Source: Andalucia godoyi
Taxonomy: Eukaryota; Discoba; Jakobea; Jakobida; Andaluciidae
Direction: 5' to 3'
Assembly (NCBI GenBank): GCA_009859145.1
Contig: VRVR01000036.1
Coordinates: 224,972 to 288,971 of the forward strand
DNA: 64,000 nt
The notes under the pieces are model-generated. The model was given only the letters and a program-made list of their open reading frames with translations, did no database searches and was not told where the DNA came from. This document shows positions 40,589-48,921 of the stretch, piece by piece (the first letter of the stretch is position 1; each line of letters starts with the position of its first letter). The position numbers were made by a program, and so were the translations under genes.

Positions 40589-41377
40589 ATGCATTCTTTG
40601 TTCTACATCGCCGTTGCGTTTGCGACGCAGCTTCCATTTTGGATCTTTGCTGTTACGCTTCGAAGAGACACGGTCACGGATGCAGCGTATGCAACCGGGT
40701 TTGTTCTCACTGCGTCCTATGCAATTTTGTTCGATACTGCCCACGTGGATCATCCGTGGTCGGTGTACGTGGCGTGGTGCATGGTTGTTGTGTGGGCCGT
40801 TCGGCTAGGGTCGTATCTTGCTTATCGTGTGCATACCAATAATGGCCGCGATGCGCGGTTTGACAAGATGCGGAACAGTCCGCTGCGATTTTCCGTTTTC
40901 TGGATTCTGCAGTCCGTGTCCATTTACATTATTTTACTGCCGTTTCTGCAGTTTGTGGCAAAGAGTGCTCGCGGGGAAGTGAGTGCAGCTTGGCAGATGC
41001 TGGCGGTTGGAGGCGCGTTGTTGTTTGCAGCTTCCTTTTCGATTGAAACAATTGCGGATTATCAAAAATTCATTTTCAAGCGTAAGAACAAGTCTGCACT
41101 TTGTACCCAAGGCCTTTGGGGCTTTGTTCGCCATCCATCGTATACTGGTGAAATTGGAGTTTGGACAGGAATTTGGATCTTTGCGATTTCGCAGTACGCG
41201 GAGCACGCCCCTTCCGAACTGGTGCTGTCGTTCACCGGGCCGTTCTGGATAACGTTCTTGCTGCTCAAGCTGTCTGGAATCCCAATTCTCGAACGCGACT
41301 GGAAAAAGAGGTACGGTGAGGTGTACTACAATTACACCAAACGAGTCCCCTTTCGAATCTTTCCCGGAATATATTGA
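40589..41377 (+). CDS. DUF1295 / steroid 5-alpha-reductase-like membrane protein
   Basis: A 262-residue integral membrane protein with about six spans. The C-terminal block GLWGFVRHPSYTGEIGVWTGIWI, followed by PILERDWKKRYG and a KRVPFRIFPGIY end, is diagnostic of the DUF1295/steroid 5-alpha-reductase C-terminal fold, which uses NADPH to reduce lipid double bonds. RLGSYLAYRVHTNNGRDARFDKM in the middle also matches DUF1295. The substrate is unknown. The ATG giving MHSLFYIAV is chosen; the frame upstream overlaps the Nudix gene and a CT-rich tract. The gene follows the Nudix gene on the same strand 220 bases on. Confidence 0.9.
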   Translation: MHSLFYIAVAFATQLPFWIFAVTLRRDTVTDAAYATGFVLTASYAILFDTAHVDHPWSVYVAWCMVVVWAVRLGSYLAYRVHTNNGRDARFDKMRNSPLRFSVFWILQSVSIYIILLPFLQFVAKSARGEVSAAWQMLAVGGALLFAASFSIETIADYQKFIFKRKNKSALCTQGLWGFVRHPSYTGEIGVWTGIWIFAISQYAEHAPSELVLSFTGPFWITFLLLKLSGIPILERDWKKRYGEVYYNYTKRVPFRIFPGIY

Positions 41378-41644
41378 TCCGCAGCGACAACTCCAGCCGG
41401 GAATATTTGCCTGCTCCCGAACGCTGTTCCATATTATTACTTTGTTGACCTTGAATTTTCTTCATTAAAAAATACATTGATGCTGCAAACACGAGATCAA
41501 GAGGTGGATAAGATGAAACAGGAAGAAGAAGAAGTACAATAATAATAATGAAGAGAGCAACTGAACAAAACAACACATTTCTCACCTTTATCGCACCCAA
41601 AAGCCGAAATCAGATCCCCCCAGCGCGCAGACACATGGACACGC

Positions 41645-41694
<50 letters not shown>

Positions 41695-41731
41695 CGGCCA
41701 CTGGGAAGGGAGAGGCGTCGCCGCTTCTTGA
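41378..41731. other. 3'-3' spacer with GACA repeat
   Basis: A 354-base convergent spacer. It holds a perfect GACA tetranucleotide tract of about 12 units (41646-41693) and AAT/GAA-type short repeats near 41520-41550. No gene. Confidence 0.6.
41646..41693. repeat. GACA tetranucleotide microsatellite
   Basis: Twelve perfect units with no interruptions, just downstream of the PRPP synthetase stop. A perfect array suggests recent length change. Confidence 0.9.
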
Positions 41732-42706
41732 CTAAAGAAAGAGTCCCGAAACGGACTCGGAGTTATGCACGCGTCGGATCGCTTCGGCAACCAACTGGGC
41801 GACGGACACTTGTCTGATTTTCGCGAGCGAAGCCGCCGGAACTGCAGGCAGCGGAATGGTATCGGCCACAATCAGGCAATCCAGTGGGGATGCAGCGATC
41901 TTGTCGACTGCCTTTCCAGATAACAGCGGGTGCGTGACGAATGCCAGCACTCTTCTTGCGCCCTTTTCCTTGAGTAGCTCTGCAGCCTTGCAAAGCGTTC
42001 CAGCGGTGTCCACCATATCATCGACGATAATCACATCGCAGTCGTCCACCGAACCAACAAGCTCCATGGACGAGACCTGATTGGCCTGCTCACGCTTTTT
42101 GTTGATAATTGCAACACCAACGGTTCCAAATCCATCTGACTCCACAGCCTGTCGAAACCGCTCTGCTCGCTCGAGACCACCCGCATCTGGCGACACAATC
42201 GTAATGTTTCTTAAATCCCTGTAGTGTTTCACCATATCCCGCAAAAACACTGGAACTGCATACAAATTATCCACGGGGATCCGGAAGAATCCCTGGATCT
42301 GTCCGCAGTGCAGATCCACTGCAAGAACGCGGTTGGCGCCCGCAGCCTCGAGCAGCTGCGCACAAAGCGCGGCAGAAATTGGCACGCGCGGCTTCGTTTT
42401 GCGGTCTTGGCGCGCATATCCATAGTACGGCATCACCGCAGTAATCCGGAAGCACGAGGCACGGCGCAGCGCATCCATGATCAGGAACAGCTCCATGTAA
42501 CTCTCATTCACGGGCGTGCACGTCGACTGAATGACAAAGACATCGCAGCCACGCACGTTCTCTGTAATCTGGATGGACACTTCGCCGTCTGCAAACCGAG
42601 TAATGTCAATTAATGAAAGGGGGCAAGACAGGAACTTTGAAACAGCTTGCGCGAAAGGTCGGCTCGACGAACCGGCAATAACCTTGAGCGGTGCGTTTGA
42701 CGACAT
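41732..42706 (-). CDS. PRPS: Ribose-phosphate pyrophosphokinase (PRPP synthetase)
   Basis: Makes 5-phosphoribosyl diphosphate from ribose 5-phosphate and ATP for purine, pyrimidine, His and Trp synthesis. The 324-residue length fits class I enzymes. Motifs: IAGSSSRPFAQ, FADGEVSIQITENVRG, MPYYGYARQDRK (ATP/flexible loop), AVDLHCGQIQGFF (metal-binding), VSPDAGG, and the PRPP loop VIIVDDMVDTAGTL. The ATG giving MSSNAPLK is used; the frame is open 15 codons upstream but lacks an ATG before a stop. The regulatory flag region seen in animal PRPS1/2 appears partly changed, so allosteric behaviour cannot be predicted. Confidence 0.96.
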   Translation of the reverse strand: MSSNAPLKVIAGSSSRPFAQAVSKFLSCPLSLIDITRFADGEVSIQITENVRGCDVFVIQSTCTPVNESYMELFLIMDALRRASCFRITAVMPYYGYARQDRKTKPRVPISAALCAQLLEAAGANRVLAVDLHCGQIQGFFRIPVDNLYAVPVFLRDMVKHYRDLRNITIVSPDAGGLERAERFRQAVESDGFGTVGVAIINKKREQANQVSSMELVGSVDDCDVIIVDDMVDTAGTLCKAAELLKEKGARRVLAFVTHPLLSGKAVDKIAASPLDCLIVADTIPLPAVPAASLAKIRQVSVAQLVAEAIRRVHNSESVSGLFL

Positions 42707-43137
42707 CGGAGAGGGCGAGGACAGATGTACGTTCGAAGGATTCTGGAACACGTCCGATGCTTGCCCTTCACAATTGGATGATCAAATTTGGTAATTACAA
42801 AACAACAATAATAAAAGAAGACAGATGGAAGGCGGAAAAAAATAATAGAAAATAATGAAATAATGAAATTGGGAATTTCCCTTTGTGCCGAATAGGCAAA
42901 CGACGGGAAGCACAGAAAAAGCCAGCCAACAAAGAAAACACAAATATTCTGAACAGCAACTGGGCTGCATAATGCGTAAGGCTTGGACAGAGCCCTTGGG
43001 TCGTGTATACAGCAGTTTTCGGAGATTTTCCCCCATTTCTTCTTCTTCTTTTGTTGTTGTTTGAGTGTGAGACAGTCTGATCGTCTGTGGGTTTGTAATC
43101 CTCATCACTGCTGCTCTTCATCACAGAACGAGGTGAA

Positions 43138-43201
<64 letters not shown>

Positions 43202-43242
43202 GGAATATCACGGGAAGGGTTCACAAGTTACGGCAGCAGCAT
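42707..43242. promoter_or_regulatory. Divergent spacer with GAAA/GA tract
   Basis: A 536-base region between PRPP synthetase and the next plus-strand gene. It contains A-rich sequence (42785-42870) and a GAAA array (about 43135-43183) running into GA units (to 43201), 41 bases before the downstream ATG. No gene seen. Confidence 0.5.
43135..43201. repeat. GAAA then GA microsatellite upstream of a start codon
   Basis: About 12 GAAA units merge into about nine GA units. This is a purine-only strand of 65 bases on the sense side of the following gene. Confidence 0.9.
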
Positions 43243-44439
43243 ATGGGTTCGAGACACTCGATGGATTTGATACGAAGAGTTCTTTCTGGAGTCTGGAGCG
43301 CGACATCCGACGCAAACCGTCCCGGGGAGCTGCTGTCGCTGACGGGCCACTTCTTCCATCCACAGAGCGGGCTTCACTCCGAGGGTGTTTGGCACAACAT
43401 GTCGATGGCTTTTGTGTATGCAAAACTGTATTCCAAGACCCAGGAAGCGCAGTTTAGAGAGCTTGCACTTCGGACATCGAGCTCAGTGTGGAATCTCAAC
43501 TTTGATGCGAGTGCGCATGCGTTCCGGCAGAGGACTGCATCTGGGTTCTGGGGCACGGAAGTACAACAAGGGTTCAAGAAGTCGGCATACGAGCCAAACG
43601 ATGATAAACGAGTGGGTGCACAATCGTTTGCAATCATTGTTTGGAGCCTGCTTGCACGGCTGTTCCCTTCCGAGTGCACGGAGCAGTTCCGGGAATTGGC
43701 GTTGCATCTTGTGGATGGGTTTTGGATTGCCAATGACAAGCGATGGAAATCGTCGCAGAAACGGTGTGGTTCGTTTCGTGCCGTGGATCATGCGCTTGCA
43801 TACTGCGCCTTGCGACTCTTGGTCAGTAAACAGTCGCCGCTTGTGTTTTCCGCGCAGCAGATTGCTTTTTGGAAGGACGTAATGAGAGACACTCGCGAAA
43901 CTCTGTTGTCCAAGTTCGGATATCAGAGAGCACTGGATAATGAAAACCGAAGTGCAGTATTGGCATACATGTTTGAGGACCCGGCGAACCAAGCGTCCGA
44001 TAATCTGCGATTCCTGTGGCAGGAGTCATGGGTGTTGATCTCAATGTTTGACGTACATCCGTCGTTTGCGCGGCTGTTTCGCGGTATTGTAACAGATTAC
44101 CTGCAAGCGGACACTGGAATGCTAGTGTCAGAACCGGTTTCGAAAATGAAGACTTGCTACGGCACGGATTTGCCTGTGTACACCGGGGACAATGCGCTGT
44201 TCTTGATGGTTGCGCGATGGGTGATGGCGTCGAATGGATCGGTGCCTGTCGACGATGCAGTACTGGCGACCGTCAAGAAATTGCGCGAATCCTTTGACGA
44301 ATATGTGCGGTCTTCAGCGATGCACGAGTCTGGATTGATTTATGGCTCGAATCTTTGGAAAGAGCATGGCATTTGGTCCAACAGCGAATTTCTGTTCGGT
44401 GCCGTGGCAGATGCTGAGGATTTTGGAATTCTTAGCTGA
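43243..44439 (+). CDS. Unidentified helical protein, possible alpha/alpha-toroid enzyme
   Basis: A 398-residue soluble protein starting at the first ATG after the GA tract. It is rich in aromatic-containing helices and regularly spaced Gly turns, for example HPQSGLHSEGVWHN, then FRQRTASGFWGTEVQ, FRAVDHALAYCALRL, CYGTDLPVYTGDNALFLM and a C-terminal ESGLIYGSNLWKEHG. The rhythm of paired helices with W/H/D-containing turns suggests an (alpha/alpha)6 barrel, as in N-acylglucosamine 2-epimerases or family-76-like glycosidases, but I cannot assign catalytic residues. No signal peptide or membrane span. Function unknown. Confidence 0.7.
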   Translation: MGSRHSMDLIRRVLSGVWSATSDANRPGELLSLTGHFFHPQSGLHSEGVWHNMSMAFVYAKLYSKTQEAQFRELALRTSSSVWNLNFDASAHAFRQRTASGFWGTEVQQGFKKSAYEPNDDKRVGAQSFAIIVWSLLARLFPSECTEQFRELALHLVDGFWIANDKRWKSSQKRCGSFRAVDHALAYCALRLLVSKQSPLVFSAQQIAFWKDVMRDTRETLLSKFGYQRALDNENRSAVLAYMFEDPANQASDNLRFLWQESWVLISMFDVHPSFARLFRGIVTDYLQADTGMLVSEPVSKMKTCYGTDLPVYTGDNALFLMVARWVMASNGSVPVDDAVLATVKKLRESFDEYVRSSAMHESGLIYGSNLWKEHGIWSNSEFLFGAVADAEDFGILS

Positions 44440-44497
44440 TGTCCGTGATTCAAAAGGGCGGGCAAGATACAACGAAGACGCTTCTTGAGTAATACAC

Positions 44498-44631
44498 ACT
44501 TTTTGTTTGTTTGTTTATTTATTTATTATTATTATTATTTTAATAGTCTAAAAAATAGAATAGAGAATAACCAGAAAATCTAGAACAGGAATGGTAATCT
44601 GCGAAAGCCTGAAGAAAAAACCAAACGCGCG

Positions 44632-44663
<32 letters not shown>

Positions 44664-44683
44664 TACACACACACACGCACATG
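44498..44683. repeat. Cluster of simple repeats in a 3'-3' spacer
   Basis: A TTTG/TTTA/TTA cluster (about 44500-44541) and a GC then CA repeat (about 44624-44683) fill most of the 260-base spacer between the gene at 43243 and exportin-T. Confidence 0.85.
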
Positions 44684-44700
44684 CCTATGGTCAATGCTGA

Positions 44701-47700
44701 TCATTGAGAACGATCCTTTGCATTCGCAACGGCATGATGTTTTGCAATAAGACGACGAAATACCTCCTCCGCTTGCTTGACGTCCCCGGAAGTGAGCGCA
44801 GTCGAAAACTCTGAAATCTCAAACGGTCCATCGGGTCTCCAAACACTCGACATGACGTTTGCCACGTACGATATCATCTGCTCGGTACCAAACCGCAACA
44901 CTAGAGTGCGCAGCAGTGCAACAATCTGCTTCAGAATCCGATTGCATTCCGCATCTCGGAGATCAAATGAAAACGAAAGAGGAATCTGCAGAACCGTGGG
45001 AACAACAGAGTCTGCAAAAAACTGAAGAAATGGCTGATACAGCGCATCTCTTTCGGGCTTCACTTCTTCCAACAGATGAACGGCAACAGCCAAGCTCGTT
45101 TTGGCAAGGGTGGGTTCAGACAGACATGACAGAGAATCTCTCAGGAAGAGAAAGAAGGCATTGGCTACATCCGATGGAATGGAAGATGACAAGAGATAGG
45201 AGCTGCACTGGTGCTGCGTCACCGCAAAAAGCAAATTGAAAAACTGACGGTAGATGTCGAGTAGCTGTCGAACTGGTTCCGAATGAAAAAGAGCTTCCGA
45301 CTCTGTCGATTGTGCTTTGGAAGATGATCCCGAAGCCAAGGTCGTTCGGTTGTCCGCGAATTGGTTTCGGGGAGATTCTGTTGAAGACAACGGTCCGGAA
45401 GCAGAGTCAGATCGATCCATGGTAGTGGATGGGCTCGTGGCCGTCTGCATTGAAGACGACGACGACGCAGAAGCAGAAGTGGAAGCAGAGAACGACGGCG
45501 ACGACGAGGAGGAGGAGGAGCATGGTAAGGATGCAGAAGGGCCAAGCGACTTTAACAAAGAAAAAAAAACCTCATCGGGGCGCGAAAGCCGATTCACTGG
45601 AGGGCATCCTGGCATCGCAAGGATCAACTCCAACATTGCAGAAGTAATGGACATGATCCTTTCCAGCGTGGCAGGAAACACACGCTCCAAGACAGACACA
45701 GCTTCGGACCGGAATCGCATAACACACTGCATGATCATTCTAATGCACTCTAATATCGCAGCAGTATCCACAGATGATGCGGATTGTGCAAATGTATGTA
45801 CCAGCAATTCCACAGCCATCCAGCGAAACTCTGTTCCCATGCATTCAATCATACGATGAAAGAAAAGAAAGACCTTTTCTCTCAAAACGACTCGTGCACT
45901 TCGAGCGTCGCCAACAACCTGGGCAGTGTACACAGAAAGGACCAGAGAAGAAAGATCGCGGAACAGGGACGCAAAGGAAGGAAACCTACCGGACGTGAAT
46001 GCCTTGCACAAATTACCAAGCGCAGAAATGTGGTCTGCCATCGGTTCGATCGAAGACGCGCTGACTTGAAGACTTCCGGCATCTGTTGGCGACCCAGAGG
46101 AAAACACAAACGAGCGAATCGCATGTACCACTGGAGTTAAGAGCTCAGTGGCCATCATTAAAGTTCCAGCACCATCCGGCTGCTGAGCAACCAGGATGCC
46201 TACAGCCTCGAACAGGTGCATCTGCTCGACGGCGCGCAGCGGTCGATCAGGGGGATACTGCGCTGCTGGAGGAGCAGATTGATAGCCGGCAAACAGCCAC
46301 AACGTTGATTGGTCCGCATATTGTCGAGCAGAATTCTGCATAGAAACCTGGGACGTGGAAATGCGAAGTTGCAAATGAATTGCAACTTGAGGGATAATTT
46401 CTTGAAGATAGACTACCAAGCTCTGTCGCAAGTCCTTCACAAGACGAAGGAACAAGTAGGAAACTCGGGAGCGAACAGCAGGATCTCGGTGCACAATCCC
46501 ACATGGACCAAGCATCGCTCGAATGACGCTCGAAACAGCCCGCGATTTCAACGAGGATTCATCTCGGAATCCATCCGATGCTGCCGAGCTCGAGGACGCA
46601 AGCATGAATTTTCCGTACCGGCATACAACTTCATAATACTGCAAGAAAACAATTGGAGACTTGGCAAGCTGCAGAAACTGTTCCTGACATGAACAGGTGT
46701 TCCAAAACAGTTTGAAGTAACATGAAGACGGGTCCTTTGCAGCTTTCTCCGTCACCCCTTCCCCGAAAGAATAAAACAGCCACAAAAGCGCTTCTTGTTC
46801 CACGTCGGAAGGATCCACGGATTTCCAGTCAAATGAAAAGAACTGTTCCATGATCTGCGGAGGAGAAACCTTGGAGATGGTGCGGAAGACACTGGTCAGA
46901 TTCTTTCTAAATTCCATGAATTCCGACCACATATCTTCAGTATCCGCATCCCATAATTCCAGACCTCGTCTTCCAGAGGACTGTGTAACCAGACGATTCG
47001 GTATTCGCAAATTAAGATGAATCGCGCGCAGCAAGAATGCGTACATGTCGACGTGGAACGAAGCAACGGATCCCATCGACTTTGGACCGGTACCCGAAGA
47101 CGAAAGCGACGGATCGCTGTTGCTTCTTTTCAATTCCAGAGCAGCAGATCCAGCACCCATGGATGAAGATCGAACAAGCCGCTTTGATCGACCCATGTAT
47201 GAAACAACAGCCGGATTCACTGCTAGACACATGTCCAGCGCAACGTCAAACGACACTGGAACTGCGATTTCTCGGGCGGCAGCGCTTGTGACAATGCTGG
47301 GCATAAGGAAAAAGCGTACTGTCCAGGGGAGCAACGAAATGGCGAGCAGCGTGCTATCCTCTTCGAGAGAAGAACTCAGAAGCTCTTGAACAACGGTATT
47401 GGCGATCTTTGCAACCTGAAGGAACACTTTGATATCGGGAACACTTTGCAAATTAATTTGCAACGAAGATGAGTTGGTGGGATTCAAGACTGCAGCATTC
47501 GCCGAAGATGCATGGGAGGCGTGGGAAACCATGACGGACGCAAGTCCGTCAAGCATTTCGAACAATGCCACTACTCTGTGATCCGCCTGAATAGCAGGAG
47601 AAAAGAGGGAAACAAGTGTTCTTGAAAAATGCTCGACTACAAGAGCGATGTTCAAGCGCTGCACGAGGACGATTTTGGAATTGACCTCCATACCCTTTTC

Positions 47701-48474
47701 GAGCATGTGCAGAAAGAGACGAAGCGTGTCCGAGACATACACATGATTCGAAAGAAAGAGAAACAGGAGCTGAAGATACGGAGGCTTCAGCAGATTTTCC
47801 AAGTCAATCCATTCCGCATACTCGCAAAGTGTACTTAAGGAGCGACGAACCAATTCCTGATGACTCTGCTGGGCGTGGTTCATCAGCGAAAACAGGGCTT
47901 CTGTGAAGGACGGCACAACTTGGTCCCGCATTGTGTCCTTGATCAAGGTACACCGGAGGTGGTACTCGGACGATCTGTCAACGGAGCGGTCTGCAATTTC
48001 CACATGAATATTGTGCATAACATGAACGTAAAACTCGCAACCAATCGGATTCTGAGTGCCGAATGAGGATACGTACAAATCCTGGAAAAACCCTGGCCAC
48101 CTGTGAGGATACTCGTATACGCAGCAATGGCAAAGCAGCTGGGCCATTTTGGAAACGACATATGGCGCGTACACCCGCTGACTGAACAGTTCGCGCACCG
48201 CTTCCATAATTGCCGAAAAGAGCGCTGGCACGCGATCTGCAGGCATCATCAGTTCGGAGCCAAGCCTTCCATCTGTAATCAGCGCATCTAGTGTTTGCAC
48301 GCAGAAAAAGTGGCCTTCGGGACGAGAGCTGCGAGCGAGCCATTGCAGAATATCCGCCCAGAGAACATGGGCGCGGTTGGACACATCCTGCAAACATTGC
48401 TGCGCCTGCGACCGGATGTTCGCTGGCTGGGTTGGATCCAACGCAGCGACAACAGCAGCGTCAAATTCATCCAT
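44701..48474 (-). CDS. XPOT: Exportin-T (nuclear tRNA exporter)
   Basis: Karyopherin-beta that exports mature tRNAs with Ran-GTP (XPOT/Los1/PAUSED). The 1,257-residue alpha-solenoid begins at ATG giving MDEFDAAVV; the codons upstream lack an ATG. The N-terminal exportin-1-like domain contains YEYPHRWPGFFQDL (about residue 118) and the EIADRSVDRS segment, then RCTLIKDTMRDQVV and LCEYAEWIDLENLLKPPYL, which match exportin-T. The C terminus SGDVKQAEEVFRRLI also resembles the family end. It is about 270 residues longer than yeast or human homologues, partly from a Ser/Ala-rich insert (about residues 970-1060) with short runs of TCC/TCG-type codons. Divergently transcribed from the KIND protein gene. 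Confidence 0.88.
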   Translation of the reverse strand: MDEFDAAVVAALDPTQPANIRSQAQQCLQDVSNRAHVLWADILQWLARSSRPEGHFFCVQTLDALITDGRLGSELMMPADRVPALFSAIMEAVRELFSQRVYAPYVVSKMAQLLCHCCVYEYPHRWPGFFQDLYVSSFGTQNPIGCEFYVHVMHNIHVEIADRSVDRSSEYHLRCTLIKDTMRDQVVPSFTEALFSLMNHAQQSHQELVRRSLSTLCEYAEWIDLENLLKPPYLQLLFLFLSNHVYVSDTLRLFLHMLEKGMEVNSKIVLVQRLNIALVVEHFSRTLVSLFSPAIQADHRVVALFEMLDGLASVMVSHASHASSANAAVLNPTNSSSLQINLQSVPDIKVFLQVAKIANTVVQELLSSSLEEDSTLLAISLLPWTVRFFLMPSIVTSAAAREIAVPVSFDVALDMCLAVNPAVVSYMGRSKRLVRSSSMGAGSAALELKRSNSDPSLSSSGTGPKSMGSVASFHVDMYAFLLRAIHLNLRIPNRLVTQSSGRRGLELWDADTEDMWSEFMEFRKNLTSVFRTISKVSPPQIMEQFFSFDWKSVDPSDVEQEALLWLFYSFGEGVTEKAAKDPSSCYFKLFWNTCSCQEQFLQLAKSPIVFLQYYEVVCRYGKFMLASSSSAASDGFRDESSLKSRAVSSVIRAMLGPCGIVHRDPAVRSRVSYLFLRLVKDLRQSLVVYLQEIIPQVAIHLQLRISTSQVSMQNSARQYADQSTLWLFAGYQSAPPAAQYPPDRPLRAVEQMHLFEAVGILVAQQPDGAGTLMMATELLTPVVHAIRSFVFSSGSPTDAGSLQVSASSIEPMADHISALGNLCKAFTSGRFPSFASLFRDLSSLVLSVYTAQVVGDARSARVVLREKVFLFFHRMIECMGTEFRWMAVELLVHTFAQSASSVDTAAILECIRMIMQCVMRFRSEAVSVLERVFPATLERIMSITSAMLELILAMPGCPPVNRLSRPDEVFFSLLKSLGPSASLPCSSSSSSSPSFSASTSASASSSSSMQTATSPSTTMDRSDSASGPLSSTESPRNQFADNRTTLASGSSSKAQSTESEALFHSEPVRQLLDIYRQFFNLLFAVTQHQCSSYLLSSSIPSDVANAFFLFLRDSLSCLSEPTLAKTSLAVAVHLLEEVKPERDALYQPFLQFFADSVVPTVLQIPLSFSFDLRDAECNRILKQIVALLRTLVLRFGTEQMISYVANVMSSVWRPDGPFEISEFSTALTSGDVKQAEEVFRRLIAKHHAVANAKDRSQ

Positions 48475-48921
48475 GTGCCAAGCCTGGAAACGCGGCAAAA
48501 ATGAGAACCCCTTTTAAAATGATGACAGTTATAACAATGGTGAAGCGGCGTGGAGTCAAGAAAAAAAAAATGGCAACCAGAGAGGGAGAGAGAGAGAGAC
48601 CGAAAGACAGAGAGAGAGAGAGAGAGAAGCAGGTTCACGTTTGGGGGATGGAAATGAAAAGAGAAAAAAGGCAGGTGCAAGCATCAAGTCTCAAACGACG
48701 CCTCAATCATGTGTTTCGGAGATTTCTATCGGCGTTTGAGGCTGTTTTTTCTCCCAATGTTCAAAGCTCTGCGGAGCCTGCTTTACGTGTTTGTGTTTGT
48801 GTTTGCGTGTGTGTGTGCGTGATAAAGGGCTGTTCCATAGTACGGGAGACAAGTGCGAGGAATCGCATAGTTTGTGGTTTGTGTGAGAGGCGGGCTGGTA
48901 AAAGGCAGATAACCACTTGAA
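48475..48921. promoter_or_regulatory. Divergent promoter region, exportin-T / IQ-KIND protein
   Basis: A 447-base spacer with interrupted GA repeats (48577-48628) and GT-rich sequence (48788-48822). No gene is seen; a promoter role follows from the divergent arrangement. Confidence 0.5.

Noticed and set aside
48291-48920. 209-codon plus-strand frame upstream of the IQ-KIND gene
   Set aside because: It covers the exportin-T start antisense and the GA/GT repeats of the promoter; composition is repeat-driven.
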